Assembly (NCBI RefSeq): GCF_001881565.1
Contig: NZ_MPDJ01000005.1
Span: forward strand, 358,284-422,283
Direction: 5' to 3'
DNA: 64,000 nucleotides
DNA from: Eisenbergiella tayi
Lineage (GTDB): Bacteria > Bacillota > Clostridia > Lachnospirales > Lachnospiraceae
Made by a program: the position numbers and the translations under genes. Shown one piece after another: positions 27,038 through 35,183 of the stretch. The notes below the pieces were generated by a model. The model did not search any database, was not told the origin of the DNA, and saw only the letters and a program-made list of their open reading frames with translations. Each line of letters opens with the position of its first letter. The first letter of the stretch is position 1.

Positions 27038-28775
27038 CTTCTTCACCAACCTGATATCTTTTGGGAATCCGCAGGGAAACACAGGTATAGATGCCTTTTT
27101 CCCCTGTTATGCTCACCCCGTACCTCTCCCCATAATAAAGCTGTATCCGTTTCTGGATATTGAACAGCCCGATCCCCTCTCCATTCCGGAGGTTATCCAG
27201 AATCGCCCTGCTCTCCTCCTCACTCAGCCCTTTTCCATTATCCTCCACATCGATCTGTACATCCTCACCGTCGGAATAAATGGATACGGAAATATAACCG
27301 TCCTCCCTTTCCATCACCTCACCGTGCTTCAGGGAGTTTTCCACAATGGGCTGTATGAGCATTTTCAGGATATAGCACTGCCTCAGTTCTTCTTCGATCT
27401 TACATACGAATTTGATCCGGGCCGCCTTCTGGAATTCCTTCATGCAGACATATTTATTCAGATAATCCAGCTCCTCCTGAAAGGTCAGATATGTGTTTTT
27501 GGACATATTCACCTGCATGATGGAGCTGAGGGCATTCACTGCATCCACAATGGAATCGGCTCCCTGCATCTGCCCCATCCATTTGATGGTGTTCAGGCTG
27601 TTGTACAGAAAATGAGGATTGATCTGCGCCTGCAGGGCCCTCAATGTCAAAAAGCGCTTTTCCTTTTCATGCTTTTTCATGTCTGCGATTTGTTCCTTGA
27701 TACGGCTGATCATATCCTCAAAGCGGTGATACAGCACCTCCGCCTCATCACCGGAATGAATGGATATGTCCAGATACAGATTGTCCTTCTGTATGCTGCC
27801 CACCGCATCGGTGAGGATTTCTATGTTTTTCAGGAAACGATTGGCCAGGATGCGGCAGAGTATCACCGCAGCCAGGGAAAGCAGCACCAGAACCACCGCA
27901 TTGATCGACAGCATTCTGCTGTGCTGTCCGGAAATCTGCTCATAGGGAATCAGCACAATGCTCTGCCATCCGGTTACCTCCGACGTCATCTTCATGAGCA
28001 GCGCCTTCCGGTTCCCCAGCCTTATGACCGCCCTGTCTTCCTTTTGGGCAAATGCGCTTATCTCATCCGCCCCGATTTTCCTTTCCTGCTCAAACCGTTC
28101 CAGGTTATTTCTGTATATTTCCTGACGGCGGGCCTGATCCCATATGATCAGTCCTGAATCATATCTCTCCGTTTCGTTATAAATCCCGTAAATCCCACGG
28201 CAGTTAATCAGCATGACCACCCAGGCTCCCGGCGTCTCTTTTCCCATATTCAGCTGTTTTGTCAGCACAATCCGCGGATAATCGTATTTATCCCTGGCTT
28301 TCTGCACCCCGAATACCACTTCCTGCTTTCCGGCCATCTCCTTATAATACGCAAGCGTTTCCTCATCCAGCTCGGTGTAAGCTCCTCCCGCTGAAAATTC
28401 CATTCCGTTTTCCGTATACACATAAATATTCTGCATATATTCCGCCCCGGTCATCACGGCTTTTAAAAGAAGCTGCATATTCCTCATATCCGTCAGACGC
28501 TCACTGTCATCCTCGTAGAAGGTTTTATTCAGTATGGGCTTTGCCAGATAATTATTCTGCAGGACAAAAGCGATGAGACGAAGCTTTTTCAGATAGCTTT
28601 CCACATTCCGGTTGGCCGTTTCCGTCATCTGTCCTGCATATTCCACTCCGCGCTCGGTGATTTCACTGGTAAAGGCCACTCCCCAGATCACGGTCGTAGC
28701 CAGGACAAAGGCCAGAAGAAGGCTGGCTACCATAATGACAAATTTATGCTTCATGCTGAAAAACGTTTTTTTCAT
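27030..28775 (-). CDS. YesM-type sensor histidine kinase
   Basis: Membrane sensor kinase of 581 aa. A membrane segment at about 12-35, an extracellular sensing domain of about 245 residues, and a second membrane segment near 290-312. Then a HAMP domain (KNIEILTDAVGSIQKDNL), the His_kinase domain with the phosphorylated His in INPHFLYNSLNTIKWMG, and a HATPase domain (IQPIVENSLKHGEV, DNGKGLS, GEGIGLFNIQKRI). This is the family that senses sugars or binding proteins in Firmicutes. It begins 4 bp after the permease stop and is coupled to the response regulator gene. Confidence 0.93.
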   Translation of the reverse strand: MKKTFFSMKHKFVIMVASLLLAFVLATTVIWGVAFTSEITERGVEYAGQMTETANRNVESYLKKLRLIAFVLQNNYLAKPILNKTFYEDDSERLTDMRNMQLLLKAVMTGAEYMQNIYVYTENGMEFSAGGAYTELDEETLAYYKEMAGKQEVVFGVQKARDKYDYPRIVLTKQLNMGKETPGAWVVMLINCRGIYGIYNETERYDSGLIIWDQARRQEIYRNNLERFEQERKIGADEISAFAQKEDRAVIRLGNRKALLMKMTSEVTGWQSIVLIPYEQISGQHSRMLSINAVVLVLLSLAAVILCRILANRFLKNIEILTDAVGSIQKDNLYLDISIHSGDEAEVLYHRFEDMISRIKEQIADMKKHEKEKRFLTLRALQAQINPHFLYNSLNTIKWMGQMQGADSIVDAVNALSSIMQVNMSKNTYLTFQEELDYLNKYVCMKEFQKAARIKFVCKIEEELRQCYILKMLIQPIVENSLKHGEVMEREDGYISVSIYSDGEDVQIDVEDNGKGLSEEESRAILDNLRNGEGIGLFNIQKRIQLYYGERYGVSITGEKGIYTCVSLRIPKRYQVGEEDD

Positions 28776-28779
28776 TGGA

Positions 28780-29619
28780 TCAACCCTTCACCGCGCCGTC
28801 TGCCAGCCCTGCCACAATGTATTTCTGCATGAACAGATACAGGATGACAATGGGCATGGAAACCAATACCACATCCGCAAATAACAGCTGCCAGTCCGAC
28901 GCCTTCTGCCCCATGAACAAATACGTGGTGAGCACCGCCGTCGTCCTCTTCGCACTGTTCAGTAAATAAAGCGAGATCCCGAAATCATTCCATATAGACA
29001 TCACGCAGTGCATCAGCGCCGTGATGGTCACCGGCTTCAGCAGAGGGAAAATGATACGGAAATACATAAGGAGCGGGCTCGCCCCGTCGATGATCGCGGC
29101 CTCGTCGATTTCACTGGAAATCCCTTTGATAAAACCGGTATAGATGAAAAAAATAAAAGGGAAAATGCTGGCTGCATATACCAGTATAGCACCTGCGACC
29201 GCTCCTGTTCCAGTGGTCATATGTACTTTTGACAGCATAAAATAAACAGGTACCATGGCCAGCGGAAGAGTCAGTCCCATGACGATGAAATTATTCACCG
29301 CCTTCATGGCCCTTGTTTTTCTTCTCACCACAACAAATGCCGCCATGGAGGCACATGAAAGAACCAGCGCCGCCCCCAGAAAGGTAACCACCGCGCTGTT
29401 CAGGAAGCTGGAAACAAGCCGCGCCTCCCGGATTACGGTACCGTAATTCTCCAGGAACTGTTCCCAGGAAATCCCGGTCAGGCTCAGCTGCAGCAGATTG
29501 GCCTGTCTCTTGCTTTTCATGGAATTTAAGAAGACCATCAGAAAAGGAATCAGGACAAGAAAGCTGATCAGGACTCCCATTATTTCAAAAACAACCTGTT
29601 TCATTTTTTTCTTATTCAT
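28780..29619 (-). CDS. Sugar-type ABC transporter permease (MalG/UgpE-like)
   Basis: Inner-membrane permease of 279 aa of the CUT1 class. Six predicted membrane segments; the EAA loop that contacts the ATPase is in EIDEAAIIDGASPLLMYFRI near residue 190. Its ATG overlaps the stop of the other permease gene by one base (TAATG), indicating coupled translation. No ATPase gene is present in the operon, so a shared MsmK-type ATPase encoded elsewhere is likely. Confidence 0.93.
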   Translation of the reverse strand: MNKKKMKQVVFEIMGVLISFLVLIPFLMVFLNSMKSKRQANLLQLSLTGISWEQFLENYGTVIREARLVSSFLNSAVVTFLGAALVLSCASMAAFVVVRRKTRAMKAVNNFIVMGLTLPLAMVPVYFMLSKVHMTTGTGAVAGAILVYAASIFPFIFFIYTGFIKGISSEIDEAAIIDGASPLLMYFRIIFPLLKPVTITALMHCVMSIWNDFGISLYLLNSAKRTTAVLTTYLFMGQKASDWQLLFADVVLVSMPIVILYLFMQKYIVAGLADGAVKG

Positions 29620-30485
29620 TATAATTCCACCTCATTTTTGGCAATCGTCCGGTAGGTACACAAGGTTATGATAAGGATCATTCCGGCCAGCAGCGTCGTT
29701 CCCGCCGTAGCTTCCCCATATTTCTGATAGCTGTACGAATTATAAATCATGGTGTTGAAAACCTCCGTGGCATAGCCCGGCCCTCCTCCTGTGGTCGCCA
29801 CAACGATATCAAATACCTTCAGCCCGCCGATAATGCTTAAAACAACCACATTATTGATGGAAGCCATCAGAAGAGGGAAGGTGATCTTTTTAAACTGCTG
29901 CCATTTGGTGGCCCCATCCATAATCGCCGCTTCATAATAATCTTTGGAAATATTCTGCATGCCCGCCAGCAGAATCATCATGGTATAGCCCGACCATTTC
30001 CAGATTTCAATAAAGCAGATGGACAGCATGGCTATCCTCGTGTCCGTCAGCCATTTGGGCTGGAAGCCGGTGAGCCCGATTGTCCTCAGAGCTGTATTTA
30101 TCAATCCTTTGGAGGGATGCATCAAAGAGGTGAATACAATTCCTACCGCGATGGAATTGACTACTGCCGGCAGATAAAAAACCGTACGCAGATAATTGGT
30201 GGTTTTCAGCTTTCTGTTCAGCAGCACCGCAAGAAGCATACCTATGGATACCTTTCCCACTGTGGTTACAATGGTGAAAAGAAACGTATTCTTAAAGGCA
30301 ATGCTCATATTGGGATTCTTTAAAATACTTATATAGTTTTCCAAACCGATAAAATCGGCCCTTTTAAAATTCCAGTTGGTAAAGGAATACCGAAAGCCCA
30401 CAAGAAAGGGGACAATAAAAAACATGACAAAAAGAAAAATGCCGGGCAGGATAAAATAGACCGGGTATTGCTTTTTTCTTAACAT
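29619..30485 (-). CDS. Sugar-type ABC transporter permease (MalF/UgpA-like)
   Basis: Partner permease of 288 aa. It begins KKQYPVYFILPGIFLFVMFF, as CUT1 MalF-type permeases do, and has six membrane segments. The EAA loop is KDYYEAAIMDGATKWQQFKKI near residue 185. It lies after the binding-protein gene, from which it is separated by a 158-bp gap holding a long attenuator-type hairpin. GGAAGGA precedes the ATG. Confidence 0.93.
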   Translation of the reverse strand: MLRKKQYPVYFILPGIFLFVMFFIVPFLVGFRYSFTNWNFKRADFIGLENYISILKNPNMSIAFKNTFLFTIVTTVGKVSIGMLLAVLLNRKLKTTNYLRTVFYLPAVVNSIAVGIVFTSLMHPSKGLINTALRTIGLTGFQPKWLTDTRIAMLSICFIEIWKWSGYTMMILLAGMQNISKDYYEAAIMDGATKWQQFKKITFPLLMASINNVVVLSIIGGLKVFDIVVATTGGGPGYATEVFNTMIYNSYSYQKYGEATAGTTLLAGMILIITLCTYRTIAKNEVEL

Positions 30486-30502
30486 AAACCATTCCTTCCT
30501 TC

Positions 30503-30580
30503 AAAAGAGGGAGGTGCCCTGCGAAACTCTTTCCCGGCTGAATACCCAAACCCGGGAAAGAATCCCGTATAACACCTCCC
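30503..30580 (-). terminator. Attenuator-like hairpin between binding protein and permease genes
   Basis: On the minus strand GGGAGGTG (30573-30580) pairs with CACCTCCC (30509-30516), followed by TCTTTT. Inside, TTCTTTCCCGG pairs with CCGGGAAAGAG. It is a full intrinsic terminator placed within an operon, which would give more binding protein than permease. Confidence 0.7.
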
Positions 30581-30643
30581 CCATTTTTCACACTGTCAAT
30601 TATCTGCTTTCAAAACCGGAACGCTGTCCGCTGCCTTACCGAA

Positions 30644-32053
30644 TCAATAGCCCCAATCCGGGTTCCCCGCTTCTTTTGCATAGGTATCCCAGTCGGTGTC
30701 ATAGCCTGCCAGCACATCCTTCGGAGTCTTATCGCCTGCCAGCATGGCCTGTACGTCACTCGCCATGGAAGGGGTGGAATAAAGAGTATTGGGAAGAGTA
30801 TTTGTTTTCCCCGCTTCCATCAGAGCGGATACATCTGCCGGAATACTGCTCAGTTCCACTTCCACACCATTTACAGCCGGAATGCCCTGATGCAGCTTAT
30901 AATATTCTGTCATCGCTTCCTTCGATACCAGTTCTCCCACGATCTGTGCCGCCAAATCCGCTTTCTTGCCGCTTACCGGAATCACGAAGCCTGTGGGTGT
31001 TTCCGTATAGGCGATGGAATCCGCCGCATTCGTAGCCGGGATAGGGAAGAAACCGATATTATCCAGCTCCTCTTCCGATTCCGCCAGCTTGGTTAATTCC
31101 GCATAAATCCAGGTTGCCTGAGGATACATGGCTGCTGTACCGGTGAGCAGCGCTTCCTGGGCATCCGCATAGCTGTCCGACAGGAAGGTATCCTGAATAT
31201 AGCCCTTATCCTTCATTTCCTTCATCCGTTCGAAAGTGACCTGCATATATTCCATATCTGCCCACAGCTTTTTATGGCTGTTGAGAGCCTCGATACTGCC
31301 GGGCTCCATGCTTTCCTGTTTCAGGCGGGCATCAATGGGAATGATCTGAAGCGTCCACTCATTATCTGTCGTTCCTGAGATATACATCGGGGTAACTCCC
31401 GCCGCCTTAAGCGTCTCGCAGGCCGCCAGGAATTCATCCCAGGTCTGGGGGATCTGAATATTGTTATCCGCGAAAACCTGTTTATTGTAGCACATGCCGA
31501 ATACGGTCACATCACCGAAGGGCGCGCATATCAGCCTGCCGTTATAAGTCTGGTTCGGGGATTCCAGAATGTTGGCATTATAATCCTTCGTCCAGTCTCC
31601 GGACAGCTCCATAAATAAATCTTCCCCTATTTCCGTTGCGCTCGTCTTCGCTCCCTGCCACCAGAGGATATCCGGAACCTCTCCGGACTGCATTTTTGCA
31701 AAAATAAGCTCATTCCCGGAACCGCCCTCCGGAACTTCCTCAAATTCAAACTTCACATTACACTTTTCTGCAACATAATCAAACACTGCATTCGCTTCAT
31801 CGGTCCTCCAGCTGGAATGGCACATGACATTCAGAGTTTCCCCTCCGCCGTCCACCGCGGTATTTTCCGCCGCTGCGCTCTCCTGGCTTTCACCGGCCTG
31901 CGTGGATTCCTCTTTGCTTTCCCTGCTATCCTCCTGAACTGCTGCCGCCGGTTCACTCGCCGAAGCGCCTGATCCTGAACTGTTTCCGCAGCCTGCCAGA
32001 GCCGTCATCCCCATGGCCGCACATAATAAAATACTGACTACCTTCTTCTTCAT
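30644..32053 (-). CDS. Extracellular solute-binding lipoprotein of a CUT1 ABC transporter
   Basis: Lipoprotein of 469 aa that captures substrate outside the cell. The longer in-frame start at 32269 is rejected: the ATG at 32053 has GAGAGGAAA and a proper signal peptide with lipobox (GMTALAGC). A Ser/Glu-rich linker is followed by a family 1 binding-protein fold (NVMCHSSWRTDEANAVFDYV, IPQTWDEFLAACETLKAAG). The substrate is unknown: a carbohydrate by family, possibly a glycerophosphodiester-like compound judging by the phosphodiesterase genes in the operon. It is the first gene of the seven-gene unit. Confidence 0.9.
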   Translation of the reverse strand: MKKKVVSILLCAAMGMTALAGCGNSSGSGASASEPAAAVQEDSRESKEESTQAGESQESAAAENTAVDGGGETLNVMCHSSWRTDEANAVFDYVAEKCNVKFEFEEVPEGGSGNELIFAKMQSGEVPDILWWQGAKTSATEIGEDLFMELSGDWTKDYNANILESPNQTYNGRLICAPFGDVTVFGMCYNKQVFADNNIQIPQTWDEFLAACETLKAAGVTPMYISGTTDNEWTLQIIPIDARLKQESMEPGSIEALNSHKKLWADMEYMQVTFERMKEMKDKGYIQDTFLSDSYADAQEALLTGTAAMYPQATWIYAELTKLAESEEELDNIGFFPIPATNAADSIAYTETPTGFVIPVSGKKADLAAQIVGELVSKEAMTEYYKLHQGIPAVNGVEVELSSIPADVSALMEAGKTNTLPNTLYSTPSMASDVQAMLAGDKTPKDVLAGYDTDWDTYAKEAGNPDWGY

Positions 32054-32435
32054 TTTCCTCTCCCATCTGTACGCCCTGTCGCGTACGCAAATCAGGGAAG
32101 CCGAATACCTTTCTTTCAGCCAGCCCCATTTGTTGTTTCCTGATATCTTTATTCTAGCAAAACTTCTTTTCAGGAATTGTATTGTTTTTTTAGATTCATT
32201 ACTTAATTTTTGGATATTGGAGCAATACTGCTGCTGCCAGGGTAACTGCCGTCCACTTAATTTTATCATATACTTGCAGCCTCCTTCTGAATATGGTAAA
32301 TTAAAGTTACTTCTTATTTTTATCCGGCGTATCTGCCGCTTATTTCCTTATCAATACAAAATATAAAAATGCTGTTATGACTGCAGAATGAAAGCGTGGT
32401 GTTTTGCCTATGGTTTAATAATCTATTCTTTTACG

Positions 32436-32464
32436 TTGTAATCTATTAATAAAAACGATATAAT
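32436..32464 (+). promoter_or_regulatory. SigA-type promoter for the Rpn-family gene
   Basis: TTGTAA (32436-32441), a 17-base spacer and TATAAT (32459-32464), followed at once by GGAGGT and the TTG start at 32482. The transcript leader would be very short. Confidence 0.65.
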
Positions 32465-32481
32465 GGAGGTAGACAAAAGAC

Positions 32482-33327
32482 TTGGAAATTAAAATCACAA
32501 AAGAATATAAGGATCGCCTTTTCCGGTTAGTGTTCCGGGAAAAGAAGGATTTGCTTGATTTATATAATGCAGTCAATGATACGCACTACAGCAATGCCGA
32601 TGAACTGCATATTGTCACTTTGGAAAACATGCTTTATCTGAAAATGAAAAATGATATTTCCTTTTTAATTGGCGACATCCTCAATCTTTATGAACATCAG
32701 AGCACGGTAAACCCCAATATGCCGGTAAGAGGGTTCTTATATTTTGCGGAAACTTATCAGAAGTATCTGGAAAAATATAAATACAATCTATATGGAAGCA
32801 AGCTGATCCCTCTGCCCAGGCCACAATATGTTATATTTTATAATGGTACGCAAAAACAGCCGGATCGTTCTCAGCTGAAGATGTCCGATGCCTTTCCCCA
32901 CTCTAAAACCGCCATGGAGCCATGCCTGGAATGCAAAGCGCTCATGCTTAACATCAATAAAGGAAGGAACCGTGAATTGATGGAAAAATGCGGCAGACTG
33001 AAAGAGTATTCTCTGTTTATCGCAAAAGTCAGGGAAAAACTGACATTGGATTTGCCCTTCGCTGAAGCAGTCGATATGGCAATCCGGGAGTGTATCCGTG
33101 AAAACATTCTGAAGGATATTCTTATAAATCATCGCGCGGAGGTAATCAATATGTTATTTACGGAGTATGATGAACAGGAACATATGGCCAGTGTTAAGGA
33201 AGAAGGCCAAAACAGAGTAAACCAGTTAATCCGTCTTCTCATCCGGGAATCCAGGAGCGGGGAAATAGAAAAGGCGGTTATGGATCCCGTTTATCAGGAT
33301 CAGCTTTTTCAGGAATTCAACCTCTGA
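32482..33327 (+). CDS. Rpn-family recombination-promoting nuclease / transposase-like protein
   Basis: Protein of 281 aa that starts with TTG, supported by GGAGGT 11 bp upstream. The N-terminal two thirds show the PD-(D/E)XK pattern of the Rpn/PDDEXK transposase-like family: LYLKMKNDISFLIGD, then LYEHQSTVNPNMPVRG, and YVIFYNGTQKQPDR. Rpn proteins cut DNA and promote RecA-independent recombination; in Lachnospiraceae they occur in many divergent copies. The C-terminus (LIRLLIRESRSGEIEKAVMD) resembles the broken fragment at 34.3 kb on the other side of plsC. Whether it is active is unknown. Confidence 0.8.
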   Translation: MEIKITKEYKDRLFRLVFREKKDLLDLYNAVNDTHYSNADELHIVTLENMLYLKMKNDISFLIGDILNLYEHQSTVNPNMPVRGFLYFAETYQKYLEKYKYNLYGSKLIPLPRPQYVIFYNGTQKQPDRSQLKMSDAFPHSKTAMEPCLECKALMLNINKGRNRELMEKCGRLKEYSLFIAKVREKLTLDLPFAEAVDMAIRECIRENILKDILINHRAEVINMLFTEYDEQEHMASVKEEGQNRVNQLIRLLIRESRSGEIEKAVMDPVYQDQLFQEFNL

Positions 33328-33474
33328 TTTAACGCACAGCGGCGACGCCGAAAAAAACAGGCGCCGCATGCCTATAATCTCTTGCTTTGCCAATAATGGT
33401 AGTATATACTAAAAAGGCAGCACAGCCTTTGCTTCTGCTGCCTTTACGCAACCAGAAAAGGAAGGGATTATCCT

Positions 33475-34209
33475 ATGATTCGTTTTATCAGTGTCGCTCT
33501 TTTTGTAGTTATTTTTCTTATCCTGAGCATACCGCTTCTCATTGCGGAATGGATTATCGGCAAATTTAATATGGATATCAAAAACCGCAGCTCCCTGGCC
33601 ATTGTCAATTGGGCGTTCCGCTGGTGCCTGAGGCTGTCCGGCGTGAAAATCACTTATATCGGTGAGGAACGGATTCCTAAAGACCAGGCTGTCCTCTATA
33701 TCGGAAACCACCGGAGCTATTTTGACATCCTTATGACTTACGTACGCGTTCCCCGCCCTACCGGCTATGTCGCCAAGCTGGAGATGCTGAAAATTCCTCT
33801 TCTCAGCCACTGGATGAAAAATCTGCACTGCCTGTTCCTTGACCGCAAGGATCTGAAGCAGGGCGCCAAAATCATCCTCGCTGCAATCGGAAAAATCAAA
33901 GACGGGATTTCTATCTGCATTTTCCCGGAGGGTACCCGCAACAAGATTGCCGATACTTTCCTGCCGTTTCATGCAGGCAGCTTTAAAATTGCAGAAAAAA
34001 GCGGCTGCCCCATCATTCCCATTGCCCTGAATAATGCAGGGGATGTTTTTGAGGATCATTTTCCCAAGATTAAAAAAACCCACGTGGTTATCGAATATGG
34101 AGAGCCCATTTATCCGAATGAACTTTCCAAGGAAGAAAAAAAGAAGCTGGCGGATATCACGTTGGAACGGATAAAAGAGATGTATTTTAAGAATAAGGAA
34201 TTAGTATAG
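33475..34209 (+). CDS. plsC: 1-acyl-sn-glycerol-3-phosphate acyltransferase
   Basis: Membrane-associated acyltransferase of 244 aa that makes phosphatidic acid from lysophosphatidic acid. It has an N-terminal membrane segment (VALFVVIFLILSIPLLI). The catalytic HX4D motif is in GNHRSYFDILM near residue 80 and the substrate-binding FPEGTRN motif near 149. GGAAGGGA precedes the ATG. It is flanked on both sides by Rpn-type sequence, with no lipid genes nearby. Confidence 0.92.
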   Translation: MIRFISVALFVVIFLILSIPLLIAEWIIGKFNMDIKNRSSLAIVNWAFRWCLRLSGVKITYIGEERIPKDQAVLYIGNHRSYFDILMTYVRVPRPTGYVAKLEMLKIPLLSHWMKNLHCLFLDRKDLKQGAKIILAAIGKIKDGISICIFPEGTRNKIADTFLPFHAGSFKIAEKSGCPIIPIALNNAGDVFEDHFPKIKKTHVVIEYGEPIYPNELSKEEKKKLADITLERIKEMYFKNKELV

Positions 34210-34220
34210 TACATATATTC

Positions 34221-34250
34221 AGCCCGCCGGGGTTCCGGCGGGCTGGATGT
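34221..34250 (+). terminator. Hairpin after plsC
   Basis: A perfect 10-bp stem (AGCCCGCCGG with CCGGCGGGCT) around a GGTT loop, 11 bp after the plsC stop. The T tract is weak (GGATGTTTAT). Confidence 0.55.
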
Positions 34251-34281
34251 TTATATCAGTGAGGCAGACCGGGTAAAGGCT

Positions 34282-34500
34282 TTGAAGCATAGCCGGGAAT
34301 GGGAGGCAAAATTTATGACATTTGAAGAATGGGTAAAAGCAGAAAAACAAGAAAGCTGCATATTTGGCGAAGAAAAAATACTGAAATTGGTAAGGGTTCT
34401 TCTGCAGGATAACCGCCTGGAAGAATTGTCACAGATCAGTGAAGATACCGCACTTAGAGAACGTTTATGCAAAGAATACAAACTCTCTGATATCGTCTGA
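34282..34500 (+). pseudogene. C-terminal remnant of an Rpn-like gene
   Basis: A short open frame without a proper start: a TTG at 34282 lacks a ribosome site, and the frame is open back to 34210 through the plsC terminator. The last 40 residues (KLVRVLLQDNRLEELSQISE) resemble the C-terminal segment of the Rpn-family protein encoded at 32482-33327 in pattern and position relative to the stop. The nuclease core is missing. I read it as the 3' end of a deleted copy. A very short functional protein is less likely. Confidence 0.5.
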
Positions 34501-34588
34501 TATACTTCAGGACTGGCCATATTCCTTTCTGCCAGTCTGATCAATAAGGCCTTCGGGCCGGTCTGAAAAATCTTATTAAATATCTGAA

Positions 34589-34683
34589 AAAAAGTCTGCC
34601 TCCTATAATTCCTTTTTTCTCTGGGTTGGTTATAGCCATATCGTGTCCAAACCGAAGAAAGAACTGCAGAAGGCAGACTTTTT
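34589..34683. repeat. 95-bp imperfect inverted repeat, probable bidirectional terminator
   Basis: AAAAAGTCTGCCT at 34589-34601 pairs perfectly with AGGCAGACTTTTT at 34671-34683. Pairing continues patchily inward (TTCC/TTCTTT zones, then GGGTTGG with CCAAACC). A and T runs on the outside make it a terminator for both the fucose operon (minus) and anything entering from plsC. It is far longer than a usual terminator. Confidence 0.6.
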
Positions 34684-34730
34684 AATATTTTAATTTTATT
34701 GGCACCTTTTCTTTATTGGATACCTTATCC

Positions 34731-35171
34731 CTATTCCGTTACAACACCCTTCTGCAGCATCACATTGGCATACACCGCCATTTCTCCGGTTGCCACAATG
34801 GCATAGGCCGTTTTTGCTTCTTCATAAAAAGCGAACCGCTCAATATTTCCCACCACTGCGCTTCCCCTGCCGTCATGCCTGGATATAATCTCCTTATACT
34901 CGTCCCAGATAGGTGTTTTAACCGGATCTCCGGGCATTACCTCCATGAGGTTAACCGGGTGCTCCACATAAGTATCCAGCGGAAATACCTGAAGGATGGC
35001 ATCCAGAATTTCCGGCACGCCATGTCCGTCCAGCCGTACGACCTTAGCATTTTTCCCCATGGATTCCACAGGAAAATTACCGTCCGCAATTACAATTCTG
35101 TCACTGTGTCCCATTTCGCACAGAACCTTTAAAAGTTCCGGTGATAAAATGGAAGGAATTCCTTTTAACAT
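34731..35171 (-). CDS. fucU: L-fucose mutarotase (RbsD/FucU family)
   Basis: Interconverts the anomers of L-fucose; 146-aa cytosolic protein. It begins MLKGIPSILSPELLKVLCEMGHSD, with the catalytic His in GHSDRIVIADGNFP near residue 22 and a C-terminal FYEEAKTAYAIVATGE. The FucU branch is preferred over RbsD because of the neighbouring fucose isomerase and kinase. GGAGG lies before the ATG, and it follows the kinase gene with a 12-bp gap. Confidence 0.9.
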   Translation of the reverse strand: MLKGIPSILSPELLKVLCEMGHSDRIVIADGNFPVESMGKNAKVVRLDGHGVPEILDAILQVFPLDTYVEHPVNLMEVMPGDPVKTPIWDEYKEIISRHDGRGSAVVGNIERFAFYEEAKTAYAIVATGEMAVYANVMLQKGVVTE

Positions 35172-35183
35172 AGCATCCTCCGA

